DNA of 64,000 nt from contig JACVZW010000075.1 of the NCBI GenBank assembly GCA_014654775.1, positions 124,001 through 188,000 of the forward strand, written 5' to 3'. The stretch comes from Paracoccaceae bacterium. GTDB lineage: Bacteria; Pseudomonadota; Alphaproteobacteria; Rhodobacterales; Rhodobacteraceae. Shown piece after piece: positions 8,150 to 17,000 of this stretch. The notes under the pieces are model-generated. The model searched no databases. It was not told the origin of the DNA and saw only the letters and a list, made by a program, of their open reading frames with translations. How positions within the stretch are numbered: position 1 is the stretch's first letter; each line of letters starts with the position of its first letter. A program made the position numbers and the translations under genes.

Positions 8150-9571
8150 ATGAAGTCCCGTCGTTCGCGTTACGTCCCCAATAAGCGCAAGGTTGTCGGC
8201 TTCGGCTCTGCCTTCATGATCATGGGAACGTTGTTCATCCTGCCGCATTCGGCAGGCGCTCATGTGCAATCGCTCTCGATCAATGATGACGAGGAGTGGT
8301 GCGAGATCCTGCGTGAAGAGCCGCTGGACGAGGCGCTGCTCGCCCAGATCCGGGCACGTCCGGATTATCTGCGCATCCTTGAGTTTGTCGAGGACGAGTG
8401 CGGCGATCTGGCCGGGCTGCTGATCGGACCGGTCGCGACGATTCCGGAAGTGTCGGACCGGCAGTCGACCGGCCCGGACAACGAGGATGACGGCGACACG
8501 CCGACCACTCCGACAGAAGGCTCTGATCCTACTGAGCCGACCGTCCCGACGCTGCCGCCGCCGCCGCCACCGCCGGTTGACCCGACCGGCCCGAGCGGCC
8601 CGACGCAGCCGACTGAGCCTACTCAGCCGACCGTCCCGACGCAGCCCACCGTCCCGACCCAGCCGACTGAGCCCACTCAGCCGACCGTCCCGACGCAGCC
8701 CACCGTCCCGACACAGCCGACTGAGCCTACTCAGCCGACCGTCCCGACGTACCCGACCCAGCCGACTGAGCCCACTCAGCCGACCGTCCCGACGTACCCG
8801 ACCCAACCGACTGAGCCCACTCAGCCGACGGTCCCGACGCAACCCACCGTCCCGACGTACCCGACCCAACCGACTGAGCCCACTCAGCCGACCGTCCCGA
8901 CGTACCCGACCCAGCCGACTGAGCCCACTCAGCCGACCGTCCCGACGTACCCGACCCAACCGACTGAGCCCACTCAGCCGACGGTCCCGACGCAACCCAC
9001 CGTCCCGACGCAGCCGACAGAGCCCACTCAGCCGACCAGCCCGACGAACCCGACCAACCCGACTGATCCCACGGACCCGGAAGACTCGGACGATGACAAC
9101 CCGGGTTCCGAGGATGACAATCCCGGTTCGGAAGACGACAACCCGGGTTCCGAGGATGACAACCCCGGTTCGGAAGACGACAACCCGGGTTCCGAGGATG
9201 ACAATCCCGGCTCGGAAGACGACAACCCGGGTTCCGAGGATGACAATCCCGGTTCGGAAGACGACAACGGTGATAAGTCGAAGGACAAGTCCAAGGACGG
9301 CAACGGCGAAAAGTCGAAGGACAAGTCCTCGGACGGCAACGGCGACAAGTCGAAGGACAAGTCCTCGGACGGCAACGGCGACAAGTCGAAGGACAAGTCT
9401 TCGGATGGCAACGGTGACAAATCGAAGGACAAGTCTTCGGATGGCAACGGTGACAAATCGAAGGACAAGTCTTCGGATGGCAACGGTGACAAGTCGAAGG
9501 ACAAGTCCTCCGATGGCAACGGTGACAAGTCGAAGGACAAGTCTTCGGATGGCAACGGCGACAAGTCCTGA
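8150..9571 (+). CDS. Secreted three-block tandem-repeat protein
   Basis: A 473-residue protein of unknown function. Residues 1-37 look like a Sec signal (basic n-region with five Arg/Lys pairs, hydrophobic core VVGFGSAFMIMGTLFIL, probable cleavage after SAGA). A short acidic domain (about 38-125) follows, then three low-complexity blocks: Pro/Thr/Gln (PTQPTEPTQPTVPT type, about 145-300), acidic NPGSEDD heptads (eight NPGS copies) and Lys/Ser/Asp dodecads (SKDKSSDGNGDK type, about eight copies). No anchor motif, transmembrane tail or sorting signal is seen at the C-terminus. It is followed at once by a strong terminator, so it is monocistronic. A surface, matrix or mineral/ion-binding role is possible but unproven. 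Confidence 0.75.
   Translation: MKSRRSRYVPNKRKVVGFGSAFMIMGTLFILPHSAGAHVQSLSINDDEEWCEILREEPLDEALLAQIRARPDYLRILEFVEDECGDLAGLLIGPVATIPEVSDRQSTGPDNEDDGDTPTTPTEGSDPTEPTVPTLPPPPPPPVDPTGPSGPTQPTEPTQPTVPTQPTVPTQPTEPTQPTVPTQPTVPTQPTEPTQPTVPTYPTQPTEPTQPTVPTYPTQPTEPTQPTVPTQPTVPTYPTQPTEPTQPTVPTYPTQPTEPTQPTVPTYPTQPTEPTQPTVPTQPTVPTQPTEPTQPTSPTNPTNPTDPTDPEDSDDDNPGSEDDNPGSEDDNPGSEDDNPGSEDDNPGSEDDNPGSEDDNPGSEDDNPGSEDDNGDKSKDKSKDGNGEKSKDKSSDGNGDKSKDKSSDGNGDKSKDKSSDGNGDKSKDKSSDGNGDKSKDKSSDGNGDKSKDKSSDGNGDKSKDKSSDGNGDKS
8605..9065 (+). repeat. Pro-Thr-rich tandem repeats
   Basis: Tandem arrays coding PTQPTEPTQPTVPT-like units, with an alternate unit carrying TYPTQPTEPTQPTVP. Copies are nearly identical in DNA, with mostly synonymous changes, which points to recent duplication within the gene. 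Confidence 0.85.
9092..9267 (+). repeat. NPGSEDD heptad repeats with 42-bp higher order
   Basis: Eight NPGS copies. Two synonymous 21-bp codings alternate: one with CCGGGTTCCGAGGAT and one with CCCGGTTCGGAAGAC. The DNA unit is therefore 42 bp while the protein unit is 7 residues, showing growth by duplication of a double unit. Confidence 0.85.
9268..9569 (+). repeat. SKDKSSDGNGDK dodecad repeats
   Basis: About eight 36-bp units coding a Lys/Ser/Asp/Gly dodecapeptide. The first copy diverges (SKDGNGEK); later copies are nearly identical. Confidence 0.85.
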
Positions 9572-9597
9572 GCTGTCACAGACTGCAACAAAAGAGA

Positions 9598-9625
9598 AAG
9601 CCCGCACATTCGTGCGGGCTTTTTC
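9598..9625 (+). terminator. Intrinsic terminator of the repeat protein gene
   Basis: A 10-bp perfect stem, AAGCCCGCAC (9598-9607) with GTGCGGGCTT (9612-9621), a 4-nt loop and a T-run on the plus strand. Upstream A residues could make it partly bidirectional, serving the convergent gene that ends at 9648. Confidence 0.9.
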
Positions 9626-9647
9626 CTTTGATCAGTTCGGGTAGAGA

Positions 9648-11039
9648 TCAGCCGAGTTCGCGCAGCTCTGCCTCGTAAGCGGGAAGGACAGGCTCCAACT
9701 GGCGGGCGAAGCGCTGGGAGAAGCCGACGAGATCGGGCCGGATCGCACCCACGCCATCAAGCGACCGGCCGGGAAGCAGGTTCAGGGCACGGCCATCATC
9801 ACCGGCGGCGTGACGGAGTGGCTCTTCCTCGACTGTCAGGCCGAATTGCGTGAGGATGCGGCGCGCTGAGCCGACGGGATCTGCGACCATGTCTTCGTAA
9901 CGAACCTCGGCCATAGGGTTGGGCATGGTGGCCTGCCAGCGGCGGGCGAGGTGTTCGGTACGGGCGATGGCGCGGGCGGCGGTGCCCAGATCGTAGGTGT
10001 AGCGATGCGCCTTGTTGAATTGCTTGAAGTAAAGCGAGGCGGCTAGGTCGCGCGTATCGCGGCGCACGAAGACGATTGGAACGTCAGGGTGAAGCGGGCC
10101 GAGCAGGCCAAGCTGTTCAAGGCTGCCGGGAGTTGTGTCGATGCAGCGGAAGGCACCTTTCTTGGGGCCGTATTTCAGACGGTCGGCATAGTGATCGCGG
10201 ATCGGCTGACCGGGAAGGGCGCGCAGGGCCTGCAGCGTGCCATCTGCGCCGCCCGAACGATCGACATCTAGGAAGAGGTTGTAGAGGACCGAGGTTTCAC
10301 CGACCGCGTAGAGGCCAGACTGCGAACCGAGCAGCTTTTCCAGCAGCGTCTTGCCCGACCGGGGCAGGCCCGCGATGACGAGCAGAGGACAGGGATCGGG
10401 GGCCGTCATCGGGGACCAGCGACGTTGGAAGGCGGCATCGAGTTCCGGCAGCAGGCGGCTGAAGGAGTATTCGAGGCGGCGGTTTTCATGCACCTCGTCG
10501 CGCATGCGGCGATTGCCTTCATCGTAAAGGCGGAAGGCCATGTCGTCTTCGCCGGCCACCATATGGATCTGGGCCCGCAGGAACCATGTGGAGGCGCGAT
10601 CATAGGGCTTCATCCCGCTGTCATCGGCGGCGCGGGCAAGGTTTTGGTAGATCTCGTCCTGCGGCGTGATGGTTTCGAAATCCATCAGTTCGCGGATCGA
10701 GTTGAGGTGGACCGGTTCTTCGCGCAGGATCGCGCGGTAGATGGCGGCACCCTTGTCCCAGCGGCGGGCAAGTACATGGACGCGCGCCTGCATGATCCGG
10801 TGGCTGATCGAGGACGGGAAGATCCGGGCCGCCTCGCGCGCGTTCTCGAGAGCAAGGTCGAGACGCCCCATTTCGATGAAAGAGCGGGTGCGGATCTTCC
10901 ATGCCTCGGATTTCTTGTGATCGATCCGGGTGACTTCGTTGCAGAGGATGATCGCCTGTTCGAAGCGGCCGTCTTCTTCGGCCTCTTCGGCGTCCTCGAC
11001 CTTGTCGGCGAGGGCTTGTTGGAGACTGCTCACGCTCAT
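9648..11039 (-). CDS. TPR-sulfotransferase family protein
   Basis: A 463-residue protein with an N-terminal TPR array (about 1-190) and a C-terminal sulfotransferase fold. The PAPS 5'-phosphosulfate loop appears as VIAGLPRSGKTLLEKLL (about 223-240) and the 3'-phosphate site as PIVFVRRDTRDLAASLYF. It would transfer sulfate from PAPS to an unknown acceptor, as in the alphaproteobacterial TPR/sulfotransferase family; no signal peptide is seen. The frame continues upstream to 11114, but ATG 11039 (MSVSSLQQALADKVED) has a GGAA stretch at a fair distance and removes a Pro/Arg-rich tail that looks non-coding. Confidence 0.8.
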   Translation of the reverse strand: MSVSSLQQALADKVEDAEEAEEDGRFEQAIILCNEVTRIDHKKSEAWKIRTRSFIEMGRLDLALENAREAARIFPSSISHRIMQARVHVLARRWDKGAAIYRAILREEPVHLNSIRELMDFETITPQDEIYQNLARAADDSGMKPYDRASTWFLRAQIHMVAGEDDMAFRLYDEGNRRMRDEVHENRRLEYSFSRLLPELDAAFQRRWSPMTAPDPCPLLVIAGLPRSGKTLLEKLLGSQSGLYAVGETSVLYNLFLDVDRSGGADGTLQALRALPGQPIRDHYADRLKYGPKKGAFRCIDTTPGSLEQLGLLGPLHPDVPIVFVRRDTRDLAASLYFKQFNKAHRYTYDLGTAARAIARTEHLARRWQATMPNPMAEVRYEDMVADPVGSARRILTQFGLTVEEEPLRHAAGDDGRALNLLPGRSLDGVGAIRPDLVGFSQRFARQLEPVLPAYEAELRELG

Positions 11040-11153
11040 TTCCGTTTCTTGCTTTTGTGCTTTCGCAGGATAAGGCCTTGGCGCGGCGGGCAGGTCAAGG
11101 CGGCGCTGCCGCATGGGGACCAGAGCGGCAAGGCCTTGCGCAAGAGACAGCGA

Positions 11154-11789
11154 TCAGCTGTTCGGAAGCATGCCGCCCGCCATGACCGAGACCCAGCGCG
11201 CCGGTTGGCGCGGATCTTGCAGGCGGAGGAACGTGTAACCCGTCTTCTGCCACGGAAGGATGCGCGAGTTCATGTTGTCGAGAACGAGATCTTGGGTTCC
11301 GGTACGGAGGATGAGCACGGCATGAGACTGCCGCTTGCGATCAAGGACGACCGCGATGAGGAGCTGTTCGCCGGGGATGCCCGCGCGGATCAGTTCACGC
11401 TTCTTGTAGAGCGCGTAATCCTCGCAGTCGCCGCCACGGTCGGTGGGAAGGGACCAACGTTCCGCGATCCGATATTGGCTGTAGTCGGAGAGCGGGCGGA
11501 TGCTGCGGTTCGCGCGGCTGTTGATGGCGCGGACGGTCGTCATCATGTCTTCGCTGACAAGAACCGTGCGGTTGGACTTCGCGCAGGCCCAGTCGTAGAG
11601 CCCGCAGAGCCCTGCCGCGCCGGGTGGAGGATGCGCCTCTGCGCGGATCGGGATGATGTCGGCCGAGGGACGGCGGGCATCAATTGCGAGAGCAGGCATG
11701 GCGGCAGCCAAACCGATGACGAAGGCGAGGCACGCGGCACCCAAGCGAGGCGCATGGGTTGGCGGGCGACGGAACGGGAAAGCGAGCAT
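11154..11789 (-). CDS. Periplasmic transglutaminase-like cysteine protease (BTLCP, LapG-like)
   Basis: A 211-residue exported protein of the bacterial transglutaminase-like cysteine proteinase family, to which LapG belongs. The signal peptide spans residues 1-35 (ends MPALA). The probable catalytic triad is Cys122 (GGDCEDYALYK), His156 (SHAVLIL) and Asp171 (LVLDNM), with spacings like those in LapG. LapG relatives cleave the N-terminal region of surface adhesins in the periplasm; whether this one does so is unknown, and no LapD gene is adjacent. ATG 11789 is chosen for the signal peptide and a GGGGA Shine-Dalgarno; the longer frame adds a Cys-rich, unlikely leader. Confidence 0.82.
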   Translation of the reverse strand: MLAFPFRRPPTHAPRLGAACLAFVIGLAAAMPALAIDARRPSADIIPIRAEAHPPPGAAGLCGLYDWACAKSNRTVLVSEDMMTTVRAINSRANRSIRPLSDYSQYRIAERWSLPTDRGGDCEDYALYKKRELIRAGIPGEQLLIAVVLDRKRQSHAVLILRTGTQDLVLDNMNSRILPWQKTGYTFLRLQDPRQPARWVSVMAGGMLPNS

Positions 11790-11962
11790 GGTGGTCCCCG
11801 GATGTAAGCAGAGCAGCAGCAGGGACAGAGGACATTTTCGGCAGGGCGTGGTTGGGGCCAAAACAAGGCAATGCCAGCACATGTTTAAGTCATGGGCTGG
11901 GCAAAATTGCAACCAACAGAGGTAGTTAGCCCGAAAACTCGCCTATTGGTTATGATTTAGCA

Positions 11963-13864
11963 TCAGTGACGGGCATCCGTTCGGATGGGGTCGAACAGCA
12001 GTCGGAGACCATTCATGACCACAAGAAGCGTGCCACCTTCGTGCCCGATCACGGCAAGGGGTAAAGGAAGTTCGAAAAACAGCCCGCCAATGACCAAGAG
12101 CACCATCGCGCCGAGTGCGAAGGCAAGGTTCTGACGAATGATGCGCGCCGTGCGGCGGGCAAGGCGATAGGCAGCCGCGAGGCGTTCCATGTTTTCGGAG
12201 AGAAGCGCCACTTCGGCAGCCTGCAAGGCGACCTCGCTTCCGGCAGCGCCCATGGCGATGCCGACGTCGGCACGGGCCAGCGCCGCGGCGTCGTTCACGC
12301 CGTCGCCGACGAAGGCGACCGGGCCTTGACGGGCCAGTTCATCGACAAGACGGACCTTTTCCCCGGGCAGGAGATCGGCGTGGATGTCTTGGGGAGGAAT
12401 GCCCAGCGCCGCCCCGATGCGCAGCGCCACGGGCCTGCGGTCGCCGGTCATCATGGTGAGGCTGGTGATCCCGGCATCACGCAGGGCCTGCAGGCCGAGC
12501 CGAGAGGTTTCGCGCGGCTGATCCGCCACGGCGATGGCCCCGAGCAATGTGTTGCCAGAGCCGAAATAGACCACCGTTTCTGATCCGTCGGCCAATTCGG
12601 CAAGGCGAGGGTGATCTTCGGCGGCCCGCATCCGCTGCAGCATTCGCGGGTTACCGGCCCATACCGGCACGCCGTCATGGTAGCCGGTGATGCCTTCGCT
12701 GGGGCTGGAGGTGACGTCCAGCACGGCCACGGGTCGCAGCCCCTGCCCTTCGGCGGCGCGACGGATGGCGGCGGCAATGGGATGTTCCGACTGCGACTCG
12801 AGTCCTGCGGCCAGCGCGAGCAGGGTATCGGCATCGCCCTTCAGCGGCAGGATGCGCGTCACTTCCGCCTTGCCTGTGGTGAGGGTGCCGGTCTTGTCGA
12901 AGGCAAAGCTTCGCACCTCGGCTAGACGTTCCAGCGCGGCGCCGCCCTTGAAGAGAACGCCACCGCGGGCGGCGGCAGAGAGGGCGGACAGGATCGCGGC
13001 AGGAACGGAGATGACGACAGCGCAAGGGCTGGCGGCGACGAGGATGGTCGCGGCGCGATAGAGCGCCTCGGACTCGGGGAAGCCGAGCCGAATGAAGAGA
13101 AGGAAGAGGAGTGTGGACCCGACGAGAACGGCCACAGTGTAGCGCTGGCCGAACCATTCGGAGAAACGTTCCGAGGGGGCCTTCATCGCCTGCGCCTCGG
13201 TCACCATGCGGATCATGCGGGCGACGGTGGATTCGGAGAGCGGCCGATCCACCCTGAGAGCGAGGATGGCGTTGAGATTGACCGTCGCCTCGTGGACCTT
13301 TGCGCCGGGGGCCTTTGTCACCGGCAGGGATTCCCCGGTGATGGAGGATTCGTCGAGCGCGCCTTCGCCTTCGATAAGGGTGCCGTCGACTGGGATGCGC
13401 GCGCCGGGACGGAGGATGACCGTGTCGCCGATGGCAAGAATGGCGACTGCGACCTCTTCGGTGGTGCCATCGGGGCGGCGGCGGATCGCGGTTTCCGGGC
13501 GCAGGGCCATCAGCGCCTCGACCGCGCGGCGGGCCTTGCCCATCGCCCGGTGTTCCAGCGTGCCGGACAGGGAGAAGAGGGTGAGAAGGACCGCCCCTTC
13601 GATCACCGCGCCGACGCCCGCAGCGGCAAGGGCCGCGATGACCATCAGCAGGTCGATGTCGAGCACGTGGTCGCGCCAGAGAGCGCGCAGGGCCGAAAGC
13701 GCGGCCGGTATGCCCCCTGCCAGATAGGCAGACCACAGGGCAGCGGTGGCGACTGGGGGAGGCAGCGGGGCTAGGAAGGAATCGACAAGGACAAGCACCA
13801 TGCCGATGACCGTGATCGCAGTCAGGGCAATGCCGAGTCGGTCATCCGTCAACAATTCCTTCAT
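11963..13864 (-). CDS. P1B-4 type heavy-metal translocating ATPase
   Basis: A 633-residue P-type ATPase exporting a transition metal across the inner membrane. Seen in order: an N-terminal membrane pair block without any CxxC metal-binding domain, TGES in the actuator domain, the SPC motif in ASPCAVVISVPAA (about 276) instead of CPC, DKTGTLT (about 321), SEHPIAAAIRRA, GDGVNDAAAL (about 519) and HEGGT in the last membrane helix (about 607). SPC plus HEGGT is the signature of the P1B-4 group (CoaT, CtpD, PfeT), which moves Co, Fe or Zn. ATG 13864 removes a 25-residue non-conserved extension. No metalloregulator gene is adjacent. Confidence 0.87.
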   Translation of the reverse strand: MKELLTDDRLGIALTAITVIGMVLVLVDSFLAPLPPPVATAALWSAYLAGGIPAALSALRALWRDHVLDIDLLMVIAALAAAGVGAVIEGAVLLTLFSLSGTLEHRAMGKARRAVEALMALRPETAIRRRPDGTTEEVAVAILAIGDTVILRPGARIPVDGTLIEGEGALDESSITGESLPVTKAPGAKVHEATVNLNAILALRVDRPLSESTVARMIRMVTEAQAMKAPSERFSEWFGQRYTVAVLVGSTLLFLLFIRLGFPESEALYRAATILVAASPCAVVISVPAAILSALSAAARGGVLFKGGAALERLAEVRSFAFDKTGTLTTGKAEVTRILPLKGDADTLLALAAGLESQSEHPIAAAIRRAAEGQGLRPVAVLDVTSSPSEGITGYHDGVPVWAGNPRMLQRMRAAEDHPRLAELADGSETVVYFGSGNTLLGAIAVADQPRETSRLGLQALRDAGITSLTMMTGDRRPVALRIGAALGIPPQDIHADLLPGEKVRLVDELARQGPVAFVGDGVNDAAALARADVGIAMGAAGSEVALQAAEVALLSENMERLAAAYRLARRTARIIRQNLAFALGAMVLLVIGGLFFELPLPLAVIGHEGGTLLVVMNGLRLLFDPIRTDARH

Positions 13865-14031
13865 CTTTGCATGATTATCGCGGTGGCAGGGGCCTTCAAG
13901 CGGATAAGCCCTGATCTGGCAACTCTGCATGCAACCCAAGGGATATTGTGATTCAGGATCGGTTCATGTTTATGAACATTGGGGGGTGGGCCTGCCGCAG
14001 TTTGGCTGTGGCCGGAAGGCAGGAGGACGGG

Positions 14032-17000
14032 GTGCCCGAAGAGATATCGGTCGTTCGCATGCTCAATGAGCTGGTACGGACGCCTCTGCAGAGCCTTGAC
14101 CATGCCGTGACCCTTGTAATCGGGCAGCTGGCCGAAGTGTCGGGCGCCGGATGGGCCTGTCTGTTCCGGATGGAAGACGGGCATCTGCGGAAGCGTCACA
14201 GCTATATGCGGCCGGGACTTGTGCCCATCGACTGCGATCAGGACAGGCTGGTGCAGCCGTTCCTTCCGGATCTGACGGCGAACCGTCCCGCCTATGTCTC
14301 TGACCGCATGGCCCTGCCCGCCGATCACCCGCTGCATGAAGCCCCGGCTTGCGGGGCGCTTTTGGCCCTGCCCATCAATCTGGACGGGCGGCTGACGGGC
14401 GTTCTTGCCTTTGTGTATGAAACGCCAAGGACGGATTTCGGTCCCCTGCAAATCGACCGAATGAAGGCGGCGGCAGAGGTTCTTGAGACGGTCCTTGCAC
14501 GGCGGGAAACGGAACGGCGCTATCTGGAGACAACGCGCCGTCTGGAAGCGACGCTGTCTGCCCTGCCTGATCTTCTGTTCGAGGTGACGGATGACGGTCG
14601 GTTCACGGGCTTCGTCGCGGGGCCGGCGCAGCTTATGCTGGTACCGGCAGAAAAGTTGCGGGGTGAAAGCTTTGCCGATCTGCTGCCGCCCAAGGTGACG
14701 CGCATCGTGGAAGGTGCGCTGGACCTTGCACTGCGGCAGGGCCGGGTCGAGGGGGTGCGCTATCGTCTGGACCTGCCGGACGGACCGCACTGGTTCGAAA
14801 TGACTGGCGCGGTGAAACCTTCGGATACGCATGAGGTACCGCCGAAAGTGGTCTTCCTTGTGCGCGATGTGACCGCCGATACGCGCATCCGGGACGAGGT
14901 GACACAGCTTGGCAAGATCGTCGAGACGATGTCCAACCTCGTCTGCATCATCGATCTGGATGAGAATGTCGTCTGGTGCAATGCGGCCTTCGAACGGCAA
15001 ACGGGTTGGACGCTTGACGAGATACGAGGCCGCTATCTGGGCGATATCGTCCGGGTGCCGGACCTTGATACGGGCAACGCCGAAGCGGTGCACGAAGCGA
15101 TCCGTCTACGCGAACCCTTCTCGGGGACGACGGTGAACCAGGATCGTTGGGGCAACCGCTACTGGATCGATTTCAACGTGGTGCCGCTGCATGATGCACA
15201 TGGCGATCTGGCCGGTTTCGTGACGATCGAAACGGTGATCACCAAGCTGAAGGAACAGGAGGCCGCCATGGCCGACCTAGCCCGCAGCGCGACCGAGGCG
15301 CGGGAGCGGTTGGAGAATGCCGTACAGGCGCTGCCGGACGCGGTGATCATCCTTGACGATGCGGAGCGGGTGGTCGTCGCCAACCAAGCCTATCATGAGA
15401 TGCTGCCCCAGATTTCGCCCTTTGCTGGACCCGGCGCAGAGCTTGAGGCGACGCTGCGCAAGGGCGTGGAACTTGGCCTCTTTGGCCCCTGCGCAACACC
15501 GGAAGACGGGGAGGCGTGGGTTGCCGAACGGCTTGCATCCTATCGCAAGACCTTTGATCAGGACGAGGTGCAACTGCCGGACGGGCGCTGGGTACGGCGC
15601 CTACACACGCGCACTTCCGATGGGGGCATCGTGGCGATCGCCATCGACGTGACGGCACGGCACAACCAGATTTCGGCGCTGGATGCCGCCAACCGAAAGC
15701 TGAGCGCGGCGCTGTCCACGCGTGATCAGGCCGAGCGGAACCTCCGGGGCATCATCGACGGGGCTGCCGTCGGGACATGGGAATGGGATATAGCCAAGGA
15801 TCTGCTGCGCGTCGGGGGAAGATGGGCCGAAATGCTGGGCCGCGACAGTTCCGAACCCGGAAACTTCACGCTTGGGGAGTTTCGCGCCTCGGTGCATCCG
15901 GACGACGTGATGTTGCTGCCGAATCCGTTTCGCGACGACATGGAAATGGGCGAGCGGTTCCATGAGATCGAATTCCGGCTGCGCCATGTCGATGGCGGCT
16001 GGGTCTGGGTTCTGTCGCGGTCGCGGGTGACGGAGCGGGCCGAGGACGGCACGCCGCTGCGGATGGCGGGCGTGCATCTGGATATTTCCGACCGGAAGCT
16101 GCTGGAGCAGCAGTTGCAGGCCGGGCGGGCCTATCTGTCGGAGGTGATGGACACATCGATCGCGGCGCTGGCCGTGCTGAACGAGCGCGGCGCGATGACC
16201 TATGCCAATCAGGAAGCAGAACGCATCCTGCGACTGGAACGATCGGTGCTGCGCGGGCGGTTGTACAACGACCCGAACTGGAAGCTGGAGAGGGTGGACG
16301 GCACGCCGCTTCCTGATGAGGAACTGCCCTTCCGGCAAGCGCTTGCCGCAGGCGGGATCGTCCGCGACATCCGATTTGCTGTGCATCTGGTGGATGGCAC
16401 GCGGCGGGTGCTTTCGGCCAATGCCGTGCCCCTGATGCCAGCGGATGGGGAGCAGCACGTCGTTGTGTCCTTCTCGGACATCACGGATGAGCTTGCCTCG
16501 AAAGCGCGGCTGGAAGAGGCGCGCGCCAAGGCCGAGGAGATGAGCCGCGCGAAGTCGATCTTTCTTGCCAACATGAGTCATGAGATCCGTACCCCCTTGA
16601 ACGGTGTGCTGGGCATGGCCGAGGTTCTGGACAGCATCGTCGATGTGCCGGAGCAAAAGCAGATGGTCGCGACGATCCGGCAGTCGGGTGAAACGCTGCT
16701 GACGGTGCTGAACTCCATCCTCGACATGTCGAAGATTGAGGCCGGCAAGATGGTGCTGGAGCAGGTGCCGATGGTCTTGTCCGACATTCTGGCGCAGGTG
16801 GAGGCGCTGCACCGGGTGAAGGCGGAAGAGAAAGGGCTGGAACTGCAGGTGCTTACCAGTGCAGGGGCCGATCTTCCTCGGATGGGTGACCCGCATAGGT
16901 TGATCCAAATTCTAAACAACCTTCTGAGCAATGCGATCAAGTTCACCGAACAGGGTCGGGTACGGCTAAAACTGTCCTGCCGCCCAGGCAAGCCGATCAA

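Noticed and set aside
9092-9569. CRISPR-like array
   Set aside because: The repeats are contiguous, in frame and without unique spacers; they encode a protein.
8090-9607. 505-codon minus-strand open frame opposite the repeat protein
   Set aside because: It exists because the repeats contain no stop codons in several frames; the product is a low-complexity Arg/Val/Leu/Gly chain without a Shine-Dalgarno, while the plus frame has a signal peptide and terminator.
8487-9644. 385-codon Arg/Ser/Pro-rich plus-strand frame
   Set aside because: Out-of-frame shadow of the same repeats, running through the terminator.
13861-15093. 410-codon minus-strand frame opposite the first hybrid kinase
   Set aside because: Antisense shadow without motifs; overlaps a strongly supported kinase and the ATPase start.
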